Below are positions 20,629 to 31,419 of a stretch of 64,000 nt of DNA, piece by piece. Location: assembly GCA_000507305.1 (NCBI GenBank), contig DF239089.1, positions 62,001 to 126,000 on the forward strand. The letters are read 5' to 3'. The notes under the pieces were generated by a model. It did no database searches and had not been told where the DNA came from. It saw nothing but the letters and a program-made list of their open reading frames with translations. How positions within the stretch are numbered: the stretch's first letter is position 1; each line of letters starts with the position of its first letter. The position numbers and the translations under genes were made by a program. The stretch is from Breviolum minutum Mf 1.05b.01. Taxonomy: Eukaryota > Sar > Dinophyceae > Suessiales > Symbiodiniaceae.

Positions 20629-20911
20629 AAAACACACTTCAACCTTTCCCCTCTTCAACTTGTCCACCTTCCAACCAGTACAACTCGTGGGTGCCATGAT
20701 CCGTTGCGCACGCAGCGACAAGGAAGGCTCATGAAAGTCCTGGAAGGCTCATGAAACGACAACCCTATGTGCACCCGAAGTTTTTTGCGTTTTTTTTCCT
20801 CAATCAAAGTTCAACGCCAACAAAAGTCGTAGCTATATATAGAGGTACCGATAGATCCTTCCAAAAGACCGAAGTGAGAATGGTAAAATCCCAGAGATTT
20901 TACAAGGCAAA

Positions 20912-21063
20912 ATGGGAATTTCTGAGCCTGGAGCCTATGACACGGGACCTGTGAGGGATGTTGGATTTGGTGTTTCATGTCCCTTTATTGGTTCTTCATC
21001 GGTCTTAGACCGTGTAAACTATGTCCCTCAACGTGATGAATATGGTTTGGTGCGAAACTCCAG
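20912..21063 (+). CDS. Candidate exon with donor
   Basis: ATG at 20912 begins MGISEPGAYDTGPVRDVGFG, then VSCPFIGSSSVLDRVNYVPQ, RDEYGLVRNS to a donor CCAG|GTGCGT at 21063. 23 of 50 codons start with G. No competing antisense frame. Function unknown. Confidence 0.48.
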
Positions 21064-21170
21064 GTGCGTCCCTCCCCCCGTTGGTTTGATCCAGTCTGGG
21101 TAGCCATGAAAATCATCTGACAGAAATTCATGCTTTGGTACACGTCATCCTTCGCCATTCTCTACACCCA

Positions 21171-21287
21171 GGAAAACTAATATTTAATATGGAACCTAAA
21201 ACTAGAAATCACCCAATTGAAAAGGAAAATCATCTTCCAATTTTCCAGTTTTGGGGTTCAAAATGTGAATTTTCCAGGGTGTACCTA
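21171..21287. repeat. Palindromic element family C, copy
   Basis: TACACCCAGGAAAACTAATA ... GTGAATTTTCCAGGGTGTA. Confidence 0.7.
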
Positions 21288-21490
21288 TGAATTTCCCTTG
21301 ATGGAGATGTGGCAATGTGGGAAACCTATGGAAATCTACTGGGTCGCTCCACTAACTGTTCCAAAGTATTAGGTTTTTCTCTTACTGGCAAAGCAGCTCC
21401 CCCCAAAAAATCCACCGAAATAGAGAAAGGCAAGGCAGGTAAATACCTATAGTGAATCTAGTATCAAAGTACCCAACCCCATCCCAACCC

Positions 21491-21589
21491 TACTGTTGAT
21501 GGAAGAAATCCTGCACCACCTGGGATGTATAAACCTTGTAAAAATAGGAAAAACTACCAAGCTCAACTGGTTAGCCTGATTTCAGCCAC
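21491..21589. repeat. Palindromic element family L, copy
   Basis: ACTGTTGATGGAAGAAATCC ... CTGATTTCAGCCAC, with CTACCAAGCTCAACTGGTTA near the right end. Confidence 0.7.
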
Positions 21590-21730
21590 GAAAAAAAAAA
21601 ACGACTTCTGGCACCTCTGGTTCTGAGATATCTTCATCATCACCTGAGGCATTCATTGGATGAATGATGAAGGGGGGCAAGTTGTGGTTTTCGAACCACC
21701 ATGGACTTACAGAAAGAAAGTGCATTACAC

Positions 21731-21847
21731 TGGGATGTCCATGGTACTTTAGTAACTGGGTTATAACCCCTATATAAGTTATAAGTCCCTTAAGCAGGTT
21801 ATAAGCCAACTTACTAACTACTTACTAACTTCCATGGACATCCAAGT
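21731..21847. repeat. Palindromic element family J, copy
   Basis: GGGATGTCCATGGTAC ... ACTTCCATGGACATCCAAG. Confidence 0.85.
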
Positions 21848-21957
21848 ACCCTCCCGAAGTTTAAGATAGCCACTGAAAAGTTACCAAAACCCAATAGGAA
21901 AGGATCGTCTTCCAAACATCATTTTCCAGGGGCGAGCTGTTACACTTCAGGGTGGTA
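21847..21957. repeat. Palindromic element family B, diverged copy
   Basis: TACCCTCCCGAAGTTTAAG ... TTACACTTCAGGGTGGTA. It lies immediately next to the family J copy. Confidence 0.7.
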
Positions 21958-22443
21958 ATCCAACATGCGTTTATTCAAGGCGTGTTTTTGTCAAGTTGGT
22001 TTTCCTTTCATCCCACCTAGTAGCAAGAAATCAAATTCCAAGTAAAACTGCATGCTTTCAATAAAATCAGCAGTTACTTGGAATATGACCAACAAAAATC
22101 CATTATCACTACTAAATTGCTATCATTGATCATATGTTCCCCACAAAATGTCTACTGTATGGGCCTGACCTCGTTGCAAAATCCAACACAATAAGAGGTC
22201 ATGAACCGTCTCTGTGTTTCTGGTGGGGTAGACCCTCGGGAAGTTCACATCATTGGGTGACTGGATGGTTCCAACGATGCTTCCGGATTTCAATTAGGTG
22301 ATGTTTAAAGCTTCAAAATGGTACACTCCTGAAAACTTCAAATTCGATGGTTGGAAGATGAATTTCAAAATTCCAGAAATTTAACATGCTCCTTTCAGAT
22401 ATGAGGGGATATGTTTGTTAGTTGTAAAGGGAGGCTAACATTT

Positions 22444-22653
22444 TCAGGGGTGGTGGTGGAAAACGCCGGAAATCCTGAAAAACGTGCCCAAGTGACCATC
22501 ATTGTCACCCAACTCTGTTTCCGTAAAGCTGATCATTCGAAGGCTCTTCCACTCCCTGTCCTGGATCCAAACCCATTGACCCGGACATCGGACCCGTAGG
22601 AAGGTTCGATCTTTGTGGGGGAATGTTTGTGGAAACAACGATGCCTTGTTCAA
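22444..22653. CDS. Coding-like segment, strand undecided
   Basis: Plus reads VVVENAGNPEKRAQVTIIVT with 24 of 37 R-first codons. Minus reads GQWVWIQDREWKSLRMISFT and ELGDNDGHLGTFF with 28 of 48. Both are natural. One is presumably real. Confidence 0.35.
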
Positions 22654-22872
22654 AAACTTTTTTTTGGGTTAAGTCCTATATTTTTTAATGTATCTTTGTA
22701 TTTGATATTTTTTTGGGGGGTTGTTCCTCCTCTACAGCTTCTTGGTATCATAGTTCTATGTATATGAATATTAATCCTCCATTTTTTGGAAGACTTTCTT
22801 GGTTTAGTCTGTGAAGTTTCTGCGGGCCCCTAACAAGAATTGCCTGAACAGTCCGAAAGTTCAACATCTCAA

Positions 22873-22979
22873 CTAGTTGGTGGTTTCAACCTTTTTGACA
22901 AAATGTTATAGTCAAATTGGATGATTTCCCTAAAAGCATAGGCACAGAAATAAAAACAAAAGGTAATTGAAACCACCAA
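22873..22979. repeat. Palindromic element family A, copy
   Basis: CTAGTTGGTGGTTTCAACC ... ATTGAAACCACC. Just downstream an acceptor CCCTTCTGCAG leads into an exon-like frame. Confidence 0.85.
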
Positions 22980-22993
22980 AATCCCTTCTGCAG

Positions 22994-23094
22994 TCCTCTT
23001 GCTTTGGAGTGGCGATGTCCAAATCCTTCCTGATGTTGTTTTCGGAGACTCGTCGCAGTCGACAAAAGATCGGTTGGCCATTCATACACTCTGA
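22994..23094 (+). CDS. Candidate terminal exon after acceptor
   Basis: Acceptor CCCTTCTGCAG ends at 22993. The frame reads LLLWSGDVQILPDVVFGDSS then QSTKDRLAIHTL and stops at 23094. 16 of 28 core codons are R-first and 10 start with G. The family A element would lie inside the preceding intron. Confidence 0.43.
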
Positions 23095-23339
23095 AAAATG
23101 GTCTGAGATTCAAGGTTATGCAAGTATTCACTTTCTGGGATATCCACTTTGATGGTATTGAAAAAGAACATACAGTATATCATATCCATTTTTGGTGCTC
23201 CCTTTCTTCATTTTCATGGATTCCTTCAGTTCCTTTATAGAAACAATTGCCAAGTTGTGCACATGACTATCCTATCAAGTCTTTGACTATTCTTTGCATT
23301 TACACTAGACATCTACTTTCCAGGTGGTATATTTAGATG

Positions 23340-23535
23340 TCTGTTTTTTTTTCCGCGGTTTCCCCTTTCAAAAGACCTTGGATCAACTTGCATTTGTCGA
23401 CCCCTTGCAAGCTGAACCGAACCCACAGGCCCAGTGCCGGCGAGTGGCTCCCTCTCGTCCTGGAGCCACCCCGGGTTTTTTTGGCACTGCGGAGGATTTT
23501 TACCGTTGTCAATCTCCCTTTTTTTTGGTGGTGTA
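23340..23535 (-). CDS. Candidate exon, GC-rich
   Basis: The minus frame reads REIDNGKNPPQCQKNPGWLQ, then DEREPLAGTGPVGSVQLARG and RQMQVDPRSFERGNRGKK. 37 of 60 codons are R-first and 22 start with G, against about 41% R-first on plus. Homopolymers at both ends (A8, A9) hide the splice sites. Function unknown. Confidence 0.43.
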
Positions 23536-23552
23536 TAGTCTCAACATATTTC

Positions 23553-23660
23553 CTGGTTGGTGGTTGAACCAACCCATCTGAAAAAATATGCTCGTCAAAA
23601 TGGGTTCATCTTTCCCAAAATAGGGGTGAACATAAAAACATATTTGAAACCACCACCCAG
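23553..23660. repeat. Palindromic element family A (subtype with GGTTGAACCAACC)
   Basis: CTGGTTGGTGGTTGAACCAA ... ATTTGAAACCACCACCCAG. Confidence 0.9.
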
Positions 23661-23699
23661 TTTTGGCAGAAACTTCAACAGTCAGCATTTGGAACCTTA

Positions 23700-23827
23700 T
23701 ACCCCCCCCGGAAAATGAACGAATGTCACCTGAAAAAGGGACCGTGTCAAAAGGAAATTACATCTTCCAACCATCAATTTTCAGAGGACATGTTTCAGCG
23801 GACATGGCAGTTTTCGGGAGGGCATTG
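23700..23827. repeat. Palindromic element family C, copy
   Basis: ACCCCCCCCGGAAAATGAAC ... GGCAGTTTTCGGGAGGGC, centre CATCTTCCAACCATC. Confidence 0.6.
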
Positions 23828-24094
23828 CAATCGACAACCAAAAAAATCTAAGATATGGAAGGATGTAAACATTTAACTATGGCCTGATATGTCTCACAAT
23901 CTAACGAACAAACCTTTGGCAAAATATGAAAGTTGTTGTGGCAACCAATCTTTTCAAGACAACCACATCTGACGTTTTACTCTGCCAAGTCTAATGGGAT
24001 CCAAACGATCAACCCCAATGGGATCTAGTAAGATGAAGAACATTCCAATCTTCATCGAACTTCATCTTTCTCATGATCGTGAAACGTGTGCTAC

Positions 24095-24203
24095 ATATGG
24101 ATGTTTCCTTAAATGGTGGTACCCCCAAAACACCCCAAAATGACCATTTTTAGTAGGAAAACCCATGGTTGTTGGGTACCACCATTTAAGAAAAGCCCCA
24201 TAT
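24095..24203. repeat. Palindromic element family H, copy 2
   Basis: ATATGGATGTTTCCTTAAAT ... ACCACCATTTAAG. Inverted near-identical partner of 11878-11980. Confidence 0.85.
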
Positions 24204-24469
24204 ACTTGCAGCACGTTGCAGCTTTCAACAGAAAACAAAAAAACGTAAGCCGGTTTAAGAACAAGGAATCGTATTGTTTCAAATCCCAAGGATCTGATGC
24301 TAAGGATAACAAATCTTTATCTATCCAACCCCATTGAAAAGGCAACTTCACACAACCTCACGATAAATTGAAAGCATGCAAACATGACTAAAACAAAAAA
24401 CAAACCTCACACTTGGAAGGAAGATTGATTTGGGCAAGATATGGAAAAATTATCATGAAAGTCCAAGGG

Positions 24470-24560
24470 CACCCCTCCAATGCCACCCCTAAGGCCTTCT
24501 TAGGGGATTGTTAACCACCAGCGTCCCTTAGGTCTTAAGGGTGGCATTACAGGGTATGGC
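24470..24560. repeat. Palindromic element family K, short copy
   Basis: AATGCCACCCCTAAGGCCTT ... AGGTCTTAAGGGTGGCATT. Confidence 0.75.
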
Positions 24561-24650
24561 GAATTGATGTGCTCCCTCTGGAGCAGCTCCATGATTTCAG
24601 TGAGATACTGAGGGATATAATTATACGTTAGGCATATTGGAGTCATTTCA

Positions 24651-25016
24651 ATGAGGAGCAAAACACAGATGTTCATTCAAAGAACCTTATTGAAACATCT
24701 TGGAGGAATCAAAATTGAATGTCTCCATCATTCACATTCACCACTCTTTCTGTTCATTTCCAAGATTCCTAAAAAAGAAAAGACCGTCATTCTTGGGTTG
24801 CTACTTTTTTTTGGGGGGGGTTGTACCCAAGAAACCCTATGTACCACCTTGCTCCCTGTCATACCGAAATGGCTGTTAAAACCAAGGCACTACATCGGTG
24901 ATAATCCTCTTGTCCAAGGACTTTGCCATGCAGAAACGATTCTCCTGTGCAAGAGGAGACCCACTGCAATTGCTTTTTCTCAGGGGGGAGTGGCAATAAA
25001 AATCCCTGAAACCTGA
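24651..25016 (+). CDS. Candidate exon (part of a 121-codon frame)
   Basis: The plus ORF is densest at 24840-25000: KWLLKPRHYIGDNPLVQGLC then HAETILLCKRRPTAIAF. 22 of 40 codons are R-first. It contains a G-rich tract (24810-24822) and ends in a family B-like element. Function unknown. Confidence 0.33.
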   Translation: MRSKTQMFIQRTLLKHLGGIKIECLHHSHSPLFLFISKIPKKEKTVILGLLLFFGGGCTQETLCTTLLPVIPKWLLKPRHYIGDNPLVQGLCHAETILLCKRRPTAIAFSQGGVAIKIPET

Positions 25017-25120
25017 AACTTAATAACATAGCAACTGCAAATGGATGCTTGGAAGACGGATCCTTTCATGTTGGGTCTTCGCTCTATTTCCAAAAGCAAA
25101 CTGTGAGTTTTAGAGGTTGG
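25003..25120. repeat. Palindromic element family B, diverged copy
   Basis: CCCTGAAACCTGAAACTTAA ... ACTGTGAGTTTTAGAGG. Confidence 0.5.
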
Positions 25121-25146
25121 TATACTCTGCAAAAAAAGGGACATGC

Positions 25147-25163
25147 GTATATATATATATATA
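25147..25163. repeat. TA microsatellite
   Basis: (TA)n. Confidence 0.9.
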
Positions 25164-25239
25164 CAGTAAAACATCAGCAAAACAAGTGAATATAAAAACA
25201 AAGCAAACAAAAAACAATTGAACCAACCTGCATGCATGC

Positions 25240-25252
25240 ATCATCATCATCA

Positions 25253-25286
<34 letters not shown>

Positions 25287-25322
25287 TGTCATCGTCATCG
25301 TCATCATCATCATCACCATCAC

Positions 25323-25360
<38 letters not shown>

Positions 25361-25361
25361 A
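25240..25361. repeat. CAT/CGT trinucleotide array
   Basis: (CAT)n with regular CGT variants giving a hexamer pattern in the centre. Translations (poly-Asp, poly-His, poly-Ser) are not taken as genes. Confidence 0.95.
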
Positions 25362-25638
25362 GAAGCAATCCATGGCTCCGTCCCGCTGGCAAATCACCAC
25401 GGGAGGATAGAATTACAACATGAAAGTAAAACATGTCACTAACCTGGATATTTCCACAAGACATGGATTTTCCTTTGCTATATTTTGGGCGAAATCCAAT
25501 TTCTGTGGACGTCAGAGCCCCAACTCACCTAGGAATGCAATGGAAACTTGATTTCTCCGATCCAAGATTTATAAATAAATGAAGCATCGATTTAGTGAGC
25601 GCATGATAGTCACAAAAATCGGTCAAGTTGATCAGTAA

Positions 25639-25875
25639 GAATGTGAGGCTGCCCAAGGCGTTTTGAAAAAATATGATGATGCTGCTATACTTATTGGGCT
25701 ACATCTTCCCATCAAAGCTCTCAAATATATTATCCAGGAACATGGTCCCACCAAGATCAACATTCCAACATCAACAACACATTGTACCCCGCCTTTTGAT
25801 AGCCCTCACTGGAGCGAGTGTGCAGATCCTACCGCATGTGACGGTCGTGGATTTCTTCATCTCAAGAAGGGATGA
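25639..25875 (+). CDS. Candidate terminal exon
   Basis: The plus frame opens after TAA (25636) and reads GVLKKYDDAAILIGLHLPIK, then ALKYIIQEHGPTKINIP, ending GRGFLHLKKG at 25875. 29 of 44 codons in the first half are R-first. No minus frame competes. A second plus frame (25673-25936) may be used by the 3' part. Function unknown. Confidence 0.48.
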   Translation, partial: ECEAAQGVLKKYDDAAILIGLHLPIKALKYIIQEHGPTKINIPTSTTHCTPPFDSPHWSECADPTACDGRGFLHLKKG

Positions 25876-25925
25876 ACAAATGGCCGCTGTGCCCGGTGAT
25901 CCCCAACCAATTTGCCATGAGAATT

Positions 25926-26027
25926 ACACTCCCTAAAACTAAGATAGCCCCCAACAATAGGCCATCCCAAAATGAAAGGATCGTCTTACAACCATCCATT
26001 TTCAGGTGCAAGCTGTTAGTTTCAAGT
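25926..26027. repeat. Palindromic element family B, copy
   Basis: ACACTCCCTAAAACTAAGAT ... AAGCTGTTAGTTTCAAG. Confidence 0.7.
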
Positions 26028-26029
26028 CA

Positions 26030-26555
26030 ATGTTATACGTAATGTAATTCATCAGTAATTTCTTAATTAGTGCTCGTCTTTCAACCTGAATTAAGATCAT
26101 TTGGGGAAGATTGCAATAATACTAGATATCACTTACAGTGTGATTACATGTGAGGTCAGGTGAGTGGAACTCGTTTTCAAAATAGTGATATGATACAGAG
26201 ATACACAAAGTCTCTCTGTAAAAACGTGTAACACTCACAATCAAAACTGAATGAAGACTGATTCTGAAACTGATGTTTTAGCCTTGAAAATGTCAAGAAC
26301 ATCTCAAGACGCATCATGAAGTCAGTACGAAAACACATGCATACAATTGCCACAATTTCCCGCCCTGGCGGCTATACTGGCCATAATTCCTTTACATTTA
26401 CTGTGATCAAAAATGCCGAAATGCCCCTTGTTAGCACCAAAAAAAACACTGCTTGTTGTGGCTGGATTTGATTGTTTTGGCAAGCCTGGATAGCCCTTAA
26501 GAAAACCTATAACTTCTCATCATGATATAAACTACCCTCGAGAATTGATAACGTT
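26030..26555. other. Stretch without a supported gene
   Basis: AT-rich with frequent TCACA/TGTGA words. Nothing coding seen. Confidence 0.4.
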
Positions 26556-26563
26556 ACCATAAG

Positions 26564-26720
26564 TTGGAGAGCGTGAATCATGCCGACAAAAGCCTGTCCA
26601 TGAAACAGCTCTGGAACAAACTAAATTCAAACAAATATCCAACAGAATCGAAGGGTTCTAGCAGCACTCTGCGTATGTTCGATGATATACATAAAGTCAT
26701 TGAACAATTCGCCACATCTT
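26564..26720 (+). CDS. Candidate exon with donor
   Basis: The plus frame reads ESVNHADKSLSMKQLWNKLN, then KGSSSTLRMFDDIHKVIEQF and ATS before a donor CTTG|GTATTT. 32 of 48 codons are R-first. A predicted helix (FDDIHKVIEQF) is visible. Function unknown. Confidence 0.48.
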
Positions 26721-26837
26721 GGTATTTTTGTTTCTGGAATGGGCCATTTTTGAGGATGATCAACCGTTTTAATCCCTGCCTTAGACCATTAGGATCCATT
26801 AAGGTCGACGTCGACAGCTTTCTGCAATCAAAACTTC

Positions 26838-26923
26838 TCATTGTTTTTCACACTGATCTTGGTTGCTGCTCTTGGTCTTGTTGTTGTTACTCTTCTTGTT
26901 CTTGTTGTTGTTGTTGTTGTTGC

Positions 26924-26967
<44 letters not shown>

Positions 26968-27029
26968 TCTGAAACCTCCCCCCATCTTTTCTGCGTCACC
27001 CCTGCGGCTCGGCTGCATATCCCAGCCAT
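26838..27029 (-). CDS. Candidate protein start with polyasparagine
   Basis: Minus strand: ATG at 27029 begins MAGICSRAAGVTQKRWGEVS then a long Asn run from the AAC repeat, ending KTKSSNQDQCEKQ at 26838. 16 of the first 20 codons are R-first. The plus reading is poly-Leu/Cys. Asn-rich tracts of this kind occur in protist proteins. Confidence 0.38.
26878..26967. repeat. GTT/AAC trinucleotide repeat
   Basis: (GTT)n with GTC/GCT interruptions. Confidence 0.95.
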
Positions 27030-27610
27030 CGAAAGACGACGCGTGAAACGATGCTCACACGGAGCCATTGAAATGGAGTCCATCCACCGTGGATCAACGG
27101 GTGGGAAGCAGATCTGGTAAAGGGCACAAGTCAGGAAGCACGAAGGAGACACGAGCTTCTGAACCTGAACACAAAGAAACGGTTGACGTTCCATTCTGGG
27201 AAAAAATCCAGGAATACAAAAATACATATTATATGTGCAAGTATATTTTATATATATACATGATTTTCACTATATATATATAATATACACAAAAATATTA
27301 TATCAAATGTAAATATCTATGAAAATAATTGAAAAAAGGAAGGCACAGTATATTTACAAAACTCTCTTCCAGGCTGCCAGGGCCGCCGGTGACTTTGTGA
27401 TTTCATTCCATATCCCAGCAGTAGGAAAAGGAAACTCATCTTCCTAACTACCTCTGCAATCCGTTGCAAGTGAGTTTTTGCAGTGTACTGTTCAATCACA
27501 TGTTCATGCTTCTGACAAAGGCAAACCTCAAGTTGGTGTCTTTCCACAAAAAATCACCTAGTAGTATAGTAGGATATATGAACAGGGCCTTGCGCATGAC
27601 AACTCCTTTA
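27030..27610. other. Stretch with weak frames
   Basis: A plus frame (27068-27283) is charged at first (RVGSRSGKGHKSGSTKETRA) and then runs into TA-rich sequence. A minus frame at 27317-27547 has no bias. Confidence 0.25.
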
Positions 27611-27615
27611 CAATA

Positions 27616-27918
27616 TTAGCGACCCCCCCCCCCCAAAAAAAAAAAAAGAAGTAATTTCAAAACAAAACAGAACAAAAACCATGGTGTCTCTGAGTTACAT
27701 TGTGCTAATTGCGGTACAATTTGTCCAACGAATAATCCATGTACAAAAATGGCTCCCATATGCTCAACACACGTCGCCGCTCGTTGTTTCAAGTGACAAT
27801 GTATGGCTTGGTCCGAGTAGTACGAGCGATACAACGACAAATCCAAGATTTTGTCCTCGGAATTTTTGATGGGATGTGACACATGTCTGAGAAAGACAAG
27901 CAGATGACGGCACTCCAC
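27616..27918 (-). CDS. Candidate ORF or exon
   Basis: The minus ORF reads MECRHLLVFLRHVSHPIKNS, later YYSDQAIHCHLKQRAATCVE and HMGAIFVHGLFVGQIVPQLA. 33 of 69 codons are R-first. The tail (FLFCFVLKLLLFFF) comes from an A/C homopolymer and is not coding. Function unknown. Confidence 0.3.
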   Translation of the reverse strand: MECRHLLVFLRHVSHPIKNSEDKILDLSLYRSYYSDQAIHCHLKQRAATCVEHMGAIFVHGLFVGQIVPQLAQCNSETPWFLFCFVLKLLLFFFLGGGGR

Positions 27919-28064
27919 AAAACGAGTCCATATTATCTCATCGTACCCTTACCTATATTTAGCTGATGTTTATGGTACATGCAGGCGCATTTACCATACT
28001 TTGATTCTATGGGTATGGAAAAGAAATCTTCCCCACTGGGGACAGAATTACAGTAGTTCACAGG

Positions 28065-28230
28065 TCACCAAAAATTTCAGGTACCTAAAATGGAGGTACT
28101 AAACCTTATAAGGCTATTTTGGGAGTGGGTTTTGCCTTACATACTCCTTACATACAGCTTATATAGCTTATACTTATATACAGTAGGTCAGCACCTCCAT
28201 TTTAGGTACCTGGCCTAAAATGTTTGGTGA
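28065..28230. repeat. Palindromic element family I, copy 1
   Basis: 166 bp, arms TCACC..AAAATTTCAGG/TACCTAAAATGGA and the complement, with CTTATAT repeats inside. Confidence 0.85.
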
Positions 28231-30205
28231 ACAGGCGTGTAGTTCTTTAAAGGTAGAACTCCTCTCCGAGACATCGACAAAAAATTGCCTCGAGGCACTC
28301 CAGCCTCTGCCAAATATCACAACAAGAAACTCAAAACAACCTGTTGGGTCAGGGTTTAGGAAGGTAGTTCCAATGGTGTGTTAAAATTGTCATAGGGAAA
28401 AGTCTTTTTGTGTGGATAGCAAATAGCAAGATTTATGGTGACTGACACTTGACACATTCTTATATGTATATATGTTTTGCAGTAACCTCATGTAATCTCA
28501 CATGGTTGGTTCGAAAATCTGTTCCATCGGCCCGTCATGTGAGGCTCAGCTCTCACTTCGGGAAATGATTGTTTTCCAAAGATTACCAGCTTCAGTAAAA
28601 GGCTTGAAACACGTATAACATATCTACACAACAAACATCAAACAAGATCAACATAACACGAATAGATCAAACACATAAGAAATTGCAACTTGCGTTTGAA
28701 AGTTCATGAGGTTCGAACAGTGGATTGTTTTTCGGCCAAATGGAGGTCAAATGACCAACCCTCTGGTAATAAGCAACGCCCTGCTTGTTTTGGATGACAA
28801 GTTCCAATCGTGGTGTTCTTTTCAATCTGGGGACTACTCATCCCCTGCAGTAAATGCAACTTATCTATCTGACTTGACTTAACCAAGAGAAAGTGCATCT
28901 ACAAACCGTGGATTGCGATATCTTGGCAATTTTTGTATTCATGGGTGGGACATTGGTTACGTAAAACTTCCTGTCACAAAATGACCTCATTCGCATTTCT
29001 GCCTCAGCAAATGATTTTTCCGCACACATTTCATGAAATCTGCTTTGCCACCGTGCTTGTTACATGTTTCTTTTTTCCCCGAGCATCGTACTTCTTCACA
29101 AATCCCCCAAACGGCTCAGACATGGACAGCTTTTGAGAAGCAATAAAATAGTGAATCATGTGAAGCCTGGGATGCAAGGCAAATAGCAGTGCAATCTAGC
29201 ATCATGCAATTGATGACATCTTTGTTCCAAAAAAAATAGGGTAAAGGAAATAATTATACACCAACTCAAATGAACCACACCATTTTTTGAAAATTTCGGA
29301 GAAAAAACAAAAACATCAACATCCCTTGCTAATAACCATGCATAGTGAACAGAAACATATGAAGGCTGGAGATATATATGTTGTGATATCAAGAAGCCTC
29401 CAACTTGCTAACCCAAAACAGCCTCTAGGTCCGAGTGTTTCCTGGAGAAAACCATGAACATGCAACTCAAAAGTATAGAAGGAACATTTGTATCATACAT
29501 ATTGTGGTGTTTGATCTGTTGTGCTCACTTTTTTCCGTTCAAATCTGATAACATGTTTTTTTTGGTCATTAGCGCACGCACACACACGTGCAACAAGAGT
29601 TATAGTCATAGTACACTTTGTGTGAAGGCAATTGCTGTAGGTGCTTGATTTTTGTGGATCCCTCACTAAGCTACCAAAGGAGTGCCACATACAGCGGTGC
29701 TGTTTCCACGGTTAATCCCTGCATTCTTTTTTCCCATCAACCTCCACCATTCCCACACAGGTGTTGAGTAGTGATGATGATAGGATCCCAAGAAGCTTGG
29801 CATGATGGCCATCAAACTCATGAGGTTGTGACTGAAAATAAAGTCTAGTATACATATATGCCTAAATTGAGGAGGACATCAACAAAAATACTCCTTCCTT
29901 AAATCTTGGTCATATGGATTCATATGGTGTATTGATTTTGGTTGTATCCATATCTATACAAATGATACTCCAATCATCAAATCCCTTTCAAAAAATCAGT
30001 GCATATCCTGCATCCCGAGCCACGTGAAATATGCTAAAGTCTCATGGGTAAAGACACCATGGACGACCTGTTTGGTGGAACCGTTTGTTTTTTCATGTCA
30101 AGTTCTATAAGTAGAACCTGTTAAAAGCAACTGAGGAAAAGCAACTTAAATAACTTAAGCTCCAAAATTTGCTTGGAAAACTCCGAACATGTTTTGTTTG
30201 TTTAT
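28231..30205. other. Long stretch without a supported gene
   Basis: A minus ORF at 28704-28898 (LVKSSQIDKLHLLQGMSSPQ, IEKNTTIGTCHPKQAGRCLL) is natural in composition, but fewer than half of its codons are R-first. ORFs at 28933, 29156 and 29454 look random. No clear element arms. Confidence 0.35.
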
Positions 30206-30209
30206 GATT

Positions 30210-30419
30210 TCAGATACTTTTTCTACAGGGAAAGCCCCCCTGTAAGCTCACGTCACTGAACAAAATCGCCTGGCTTCCTCGCAAATTCTCCACATCTTCC
30301 AAGAGCTGTCGCACAGCTTGACGACGACCCATGGTTGTCAGATATACATATGCCAAACCTGGATAGTACAAAGCACTTCCAAATAAAGTTGTAGGCCCTA
30401 GACATTCCAATACCTTCTG
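30210..30419 (-). CDS. Candidate terminal exon
   Basis: The minus frame reads ECLGPTTLFGSALYYPGLAY, then LTTMGRRQAVRQLLEDVENL and RGSQAILFSDVSLQGG, stopping at 30210. 22 of 60 codons start with G. The frame stays open upstream to about 30460 with no ATG, as expected of an exon. An amphipathic helix (RRQAVRQLLEDVENL) is apparent. Function unknown. Confidence 0.42.
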   Translation of the reverse strand, partial: QKVLECLGPTTLFGSALYYPGLAYVYLTTMGRRQAVRQLLEDVENLRGSQAILFSDVSLQGGFPCRKSI

Positions 30420-30769
30420 GCAAGGTGAGTTTAAGGTATGTTTTTTTGGGGTCCAAATACCGTCTCATGAAGTGGCCATGGATGTCTAGGGAGGCATTAT
30501 TTTTTTGACGACATGTTTTGGTTGATGGACAAAAATCCGACTTTGCTTTGGATTATTTTGTGGCAAAAACACATCACGCTCTTTTCCTTGAAACCTGCAT
30601 GTTTCCATGAACGTGGGTGATTTTTTCACACGTGCCAATATTGGGGTCGTCCGAGATTCTTTTGCTACGAAAAACTGACCAAATGACGACACCAATTTCT
30701 AGTTCTGAAGGTTGGGACAAGCCACAAAAAATGTCAACTGGGTTCAATTTGGAAATTTACCCTATACTT

Positions 30770-30884
30770 GTTGGTGGTTTCAATCCATTTCAAAAACATT
30801 AGTCAAATTATGTCAAATTATGTCAAATTGGAAATCTTCCCTAAATAGGGTTGAAAATAAAAAATATGTGAAACCACCACCTAC
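30770..30884. repeat. Palindromic element family A, copy
   Basis: TTGGTGGTTTCAATCCATTT ... GTGAAACCACCACCTA, with an internal TTATGTCAAA triplication. Confidence 0.9.
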
Positions 30885-30942
30885 AGTAGCTATATATCTT
30901 TGGGAGATAAAATGTGCACACTCTCAATTCTGTGACTTTCAG

Positions 30943-31219
30943 TTAGGATTTAAAATATACATTATTTTCTGGACCAAAAAATCCTGTGTCGACCGAGATA
31001 CGGGCTAAACTTGGTAATCCCCAGGAAGTCAAGCTTTGTTTCTGCACGGCTTGCAAGAAATCCTGCCAAGGGTCAAAGGTTGATTTCACTTCTACATGTC
31101 CAGATGAGTGGCTGTTTTTTGTATGGTCCTGCTTGCAAAAACTAACGGGGATCAAAATGGAAATTGTTTCCAGCTTCTCGAAAGAAGCCGCAAGATGCCT
31201 GAAAGTGAACCATGATTAA
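30943..31219. CDS. Coding-like segment, strand undecided
   Basis: Plus: after CCCCAG (31024) the frame reads EVKLCFCTACKKSCQGSKVD, then FTSTCPDEWLFFVWSCLQKL and stops at 31219. The Cys spacing resembles a small zinc-binding site. Minus (30943-31155): ATG-initiated, GHVEVKSTFDPWQDFLQAVQ, KQSLTSWGLPSLARISVDTG. Both are plausible. One should be real. Confidence 0.38.
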
Positions 31220-31323
31220 TAATTAATGAAACTTGTACTTGCCACTGTTGCTGGCGCGATCGCACCCCATCTTCAGCCTTATCCTAGACTCAAAAAGCCA
31301 TCTGACAGCATAGGCAAGCTGCC

Positions 31324-31372
31324 ATGAAAGGTTCGAGGTTTAAAGTCACAAAACAATATGGTCAACCAGCGC

Positions 31373-31419
<47 letters not shown>

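Noticed and set aside
25174-25464. Poly-Asp, poly-His, poly-Met and poly-Ser ORFs
   Set aside because: Six overlapping frames of one CAT/CGT array. None has supporting coding sequence around it.
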